This document shows positions 62,093-64,000 of a DNA stretch of 64,000 nucleotides, in pieces (within the stretch, counting starts at the first letter, position 1; every line of letters starts with the position of its first letter). The position numbers were made by a program, and so were the translations under genes. The stretch is from Streptomyces sp. SID12501 (lineage in GTDB: Bacteria; Actinomycetota; Actinomycetes; Streptomycetales; Streptomycetaceae). The notes beneath the pieces were generated by a model. The model saw nothing but the letters and a program-made list of their open reading frames with translations. It made no database searches and was not told the DNA's origin. The DNA lies in NCBI RefSeq assembly GCF_010550245.1, contig NZ_JAAGLU010000019.1:124001-188000 (forward strand), in the 5' to 3' direction.

Positions 62093-62149
62093 CCTCAACA
62101 GCGTCAGGCACCCTCAACAGCGTCAGGGATTCTCAATAGAGTCAGGGAC
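62093..62149 (+). repeat. Three 19-bp tandem repeats before the HAD gene
   Basis: Units at 62093, 62112 and 62131 share CTCAAcAGcGTCAGG. The third has a few changes and ends one base before the GTG start codon, so it supplies the ribosome site (caggga). They may be operator repeats or a slippage product. Confidence 0.8.
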
Positions 62150-62150
62150 C

Positions 62151-62654
62151 GTGACGCAGAACAACAGTTTGAAGAGCAACAGACCGCTCGCCGTGTTCGA
62201 CCTCGACAACACGCTCGCAGACACCGCGCACCGGCAGCGGTTCCTGGAGCGCAAGCCCCGCGACTGGCCCGCGTTCTTCGCCGCCGCGCCGCACGACCCG
62301 CCCCTGACCGAGGGCGTCACGCTGGCCCTGGAGAGCGCGCGGGAGTGCGAGGTCGCCTACCTCACCGGCCGGCCCGAGCGCTGCCGCCGGGACACGCTCG
62401 CCTGGCTCGCCGCGCACGGACTGCCCGAGGGGCGCGTCTGGATGCGGCGCAACGACGACCGCAGACCCGCCCGCAGCACCAAACTGGAGACCCTGCGCCG
62501 ACTTGCCCGCGACCGCGAGATCCGCGTCCTGGTGGACGACGACGAACTCGTCTGCCAGGACGCGGAACGCGCGGGATTCAGCGTCGTACGGGCCCGCTGG
62601 ACGGCCGAGTCGACCGCGCTGAAGGAGGCGCAGGAGGGCGAGGGCCGGACCTGA
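62151..62654 (+). CDS. HAD superfamily phosphatase-like protein
   Basis: A 167-aa protein. Motif I is VFDLDNTLADT with the nucleophile and acid Asp pair (about residues 16-22). Motif II Thr is in VAYLTGRPE, motif III Lys in RSTKLETL and the motif IV Asp pair in VLVDDDELVCQDAERAG. It resembles polynucleotide-kinase-type 3'-phosphatase modules and other small HAD enzymes. The substrate is unknown. GTG start 62151 follows the tandem repeats directly. Confidence 0.85.
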   Translation: MTQNNSLKSNRPLAVFDLDNTLADTAHRQRFLERKPRDWPAFFAAAPHDPPLTEGVTLALESARECEVAYLTGRPERCRRDTLAWLAAHGLPEGRVWMRRNDDRRPARSTKLETLRRLARDREIRVLVDDDELVCQDAERAGFSVVRARWTAESTALKEAQEGEGRT

Positions 62655-62672
62655 GCAAGTGGCCTACGGCTG

Positions 62673-62888
62673 TCACTCGCCGTCGTCCAGCCGGAAGCCG
62701 ACCTTCAGACCGACCTGGTAATGCTCGACCTGCCCGTCCTTGATCTGGCCCCTGACCTGCGTGATCTCGAACCAGTCCAGGTTGCGCAGGGTCTGCGAGG
62801 CCCGGCTGATGCCGTTGCGGACGGCCTGGTCGACGCCTTCGTGCGAGGTGCCGACGATCTCGGTGACCCGATAGGTGTGGTTCGACAT
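62673..62888 (-). CDS. Dodecin family flavin/CoA-binding protein
   Basis: A 71-aa protein. The start SNHTYRVTEIVGTSHEGVDQAV, the flavin-stacking Trp in RNLDWFEITQVRGQI and the ending HYQVGLKVGFRLDD are dodecin hallmarks. Twelve copies form a hollow sphere that stores flavins or CoA. It converges on the HAD gene with 18 bases between them. Confidence 0.93.
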   Translation of the reverse strand: MSNHTYRVTEIVGTSHEGVDQAVRNGISRASQTLRNLDWFEITQVRGQIKDGQVEHYQVGLKVGFRLDDGE

Positions 62889-62911
62889 GCGGGTGCTCCT
62901 CTTCGCGGAAC

Positions 62912-62938
62912 GGGAGGTACAGGAGGTACGGGAGGTAG
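62912..62938. repeat. Three 9-bp tandem repeats upstream of the dodecin gene
   Basis: gggaggtac, aggaggtac and gggaggtag follow each other directly, 24-50 bases before the minus-strand dodecin start. They may influence its promoter. Confidence 0.65.
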
Positions 62939-63026
62939 TTACTGGCCGGTACTGGGTGTGATGGATCTTCCTGGCGGCATTCCACGTTCCACCGTGCCCC
63001 ATGTGACGGTGGTTCGCGAGGTGTCG

Positions 63027-63989
63027 TCAACGGGCGACGCTCAACGACAGGGCGAAGAGGCCCCGCTCGTCGGTCCACCACCGGGTCGGTTCCAGCCCGG
63101 CGGCGGCCAGTTCGGCGCCCACACCCTCCTTCCGGAACTTCGCCGACACCTCCGTACGCAGTTCCTCGCCCGCCGCGAAGTCGACGGCGAGATCGAGTGC
63201 GGGAATCTTCACGGTCTGCTCGGCGAGCGAACGCAGCCGCATCTCGATCCACTCGTTGTCCGAGTCCCACAGCGCCACATGCTCGAACGCGTCGGGGTCG
63301 AAGTCGGCGCCGAGTTCGCGGTTGACGACGGTCAGCACGTTCTTGTTGAACTCGGCCGTCACGCCCGCCGCGTCGTCGTACGCCGGGACCAGCACCGACG
63401 CGTCCTTGACCAGGTCGGTGCCGAGCAGCAGCGCGTCGCCGGGCGACAGCAGGGAACGCACCGAGGACAGGAACGCGCCCCGCTCGGCGGGCAGCAGGTT
63501 GCCGATCGTGCCGCCGAGGAACGCCAGCAGCCGGGGCCCGGGCGTGCCCGGCAGCGCCAGACCGCCGGTGAAGTCGGCGATCAGCGCGTGCACGCCGAGC
63601 CCGGGCCGCTCGGCGATCAGCGCCTCGCCCGCCAGCCGCAGCGCGCTCTCACTGACGTCGACCGGGACATATGTCTCCAGGTCCGGCAGCGCGTCCAGCA
63701 GGTGCCGTGTCTTCTCCGACGACCCGGAGCCCAGCTCGACCAGCGTGCGCGCACCGGTCACGGCGGCGATCTCCCCGGCCCGGGCGAGCAGGATCTCGCG
63801 CTCGGCCCGGGTCGGGTAGTACTCGGGCAACTCGGTGATCTCGTCGAAGAGTTCGCTGCCGCGGGCGTCGTAGAACCACTTCGGCGGGAGGGTCTTGGGT
63901 GTGCGGGTGAGCCCGTGGAGAACGTCGGCGCGCAGGGCGGCCTCCGTGGCGTCCTCGGGCAGGGTGCGGGTGACCAGGAACGGACTCAC
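63027..63989 (-). CDS. egtD: L-histidine N-alpha-methyltransferase EgtD
   Basis: A 320-aa SAM-dependent methyltransferase that trimethylates histidine to hercynine for ergothioneine synthesis. Signature segments are TPKTLPPKWFYDARGSELFDEITELPEYYPTRAE, the SAM-binding LVELGSGSSEKTRHLLDA, and the late WDSDNEWIEMRLRS and RKEGV blocks. It starts at GTG 63989, overlapping what appears to be the last codon of an upstream gene, consistent with egtABCD order. The minus-strand operon continues out of the window. Confidence 0.93.
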   Translation of the reverse strand: MSPFLVTRTLPEDATEAALRADVLHGLTRTPKTLPPKWFYDARGSELFDEITELPEYYPTRAEREILLARAGEIAAVTGARTLVELGSGSSEKTRHLLDALPDLETYVPVDVSESALRLAGEALIAERPGLGVHALIADFTGGLALPGTPGPRLLAFLGGTIGNLLPAERGAFLSSVRSLLSPGDALLLGTDLVKDASVLVPAYDDAAGVTAEFNKNVLTVVNRELGADFDPDAFEHVALWDSDNEWIEMRLRSLAEQTVKIPALDLAVDFAAGEELRTEVSAKFRKEGVGAELAAAGLEPTRWWTDERGLFALSLSVAR

Positions 63990-64000
63990 GTACGAAGCTC
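63986..64000 (-). CDS. Possible 3' end of an egtC-like gene (partial)
   Basis: On the minus strand, codons E-L-R-T then TGA run into egtD with a GTGA overlap. Ergothioneine clusters usually place egtC directly before egtD, so this may be its last codons. The piece is too short for a firm call. Confidence 0.35.
   Translation of the reverse strand, partial: ELRT

Overview
The window is very GC-rich, with codon third positions strongly biased to G/C, GTG and TTG starts, dense ATGA/GTGA stop-start overlaps and many secreted hydrolases. Together with ECF sigma/anti-sigma genes, a class F sortase, DUF574 methyltransferase, GGDEF-EAL protein, ornithine-lipid genes and egtD, this points to a Streptomyces chromosome. 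From memory, the block from the repeat lipoprotein through the methyltransferase, the PAS-GGDEF-EAL gene, LysR, succinate dehydrogenase and olsB/olsA resembles the S. coelicolor SCO0920-SCO0930 neighbourhood. No tRNA, rRNA, CRISPR array, transposase or phage gene was seen.

Layout. 1-9.7 kb: a secreted GH92 mannosidase, a wax-ester synthase-like acyltransferase, an unusual zinc-ribbon SDR, a classical SDR, an HD-like protein, an unrecognised 57-residue ORF, a GNAT whose start codon lies in a perfect hairpin, and an amidase. 9.9-20.6 kb: an L-fucose locus. A FadR-type regulator diverges from a CUT2-type ABC importer and an overlapping series of oxidative-pathway genes (fuconate dehydratase, SDR, aldo-keto reductase, mutarotase, lactonase). 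Beside it lies a deletion chimera joining the front of a GH20 hexosaminidase, out of frame, to the last part of a GH29 alpha-L-fucosidase.

20.6-36.3 kb: a PP2C/SpoIIE phosphatase, a formamidopyrimidine-glycosylase family protein, an ECF sigma factor and anti-sigma factor flanking an unknown gene, a stress protein, a polysaccharide deacetylase, a class F sortase between two related surface proteins, a Pro/Thr-rich exported protein, a repeat lipoprotein, and a methyltransferase coupled to an rmdA-like c-di-GMP enzyme. 36.4-42.6 kb: LysR plus sdhCAB, then ornithine-lipid olsB-olsA.

42.6-45.3 kb: the most unusual part. A four-TM protein of unknown family and a small helical protein overlap by ATGA. 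The first carries at its C-terminus, and the second at its N-terminus, the same N/Q/G-rich motif made of two pseudo-repeats. I propose a paired assembly or amyloid-type signalling module.

45.3-64 kb: a luciferase-like oxidoreductase, DinB, a KhtTU-type antiporter, an iron-box controlled pair of neocarzinostatin-fold surface proteins (one with an LAATG sorting signal), a two-component system, an MMPL transporter, an arabinan/pectin set (GH127, GH43-CBM42, PL9-like), a HAD phosphatase, dodecin and egtD.
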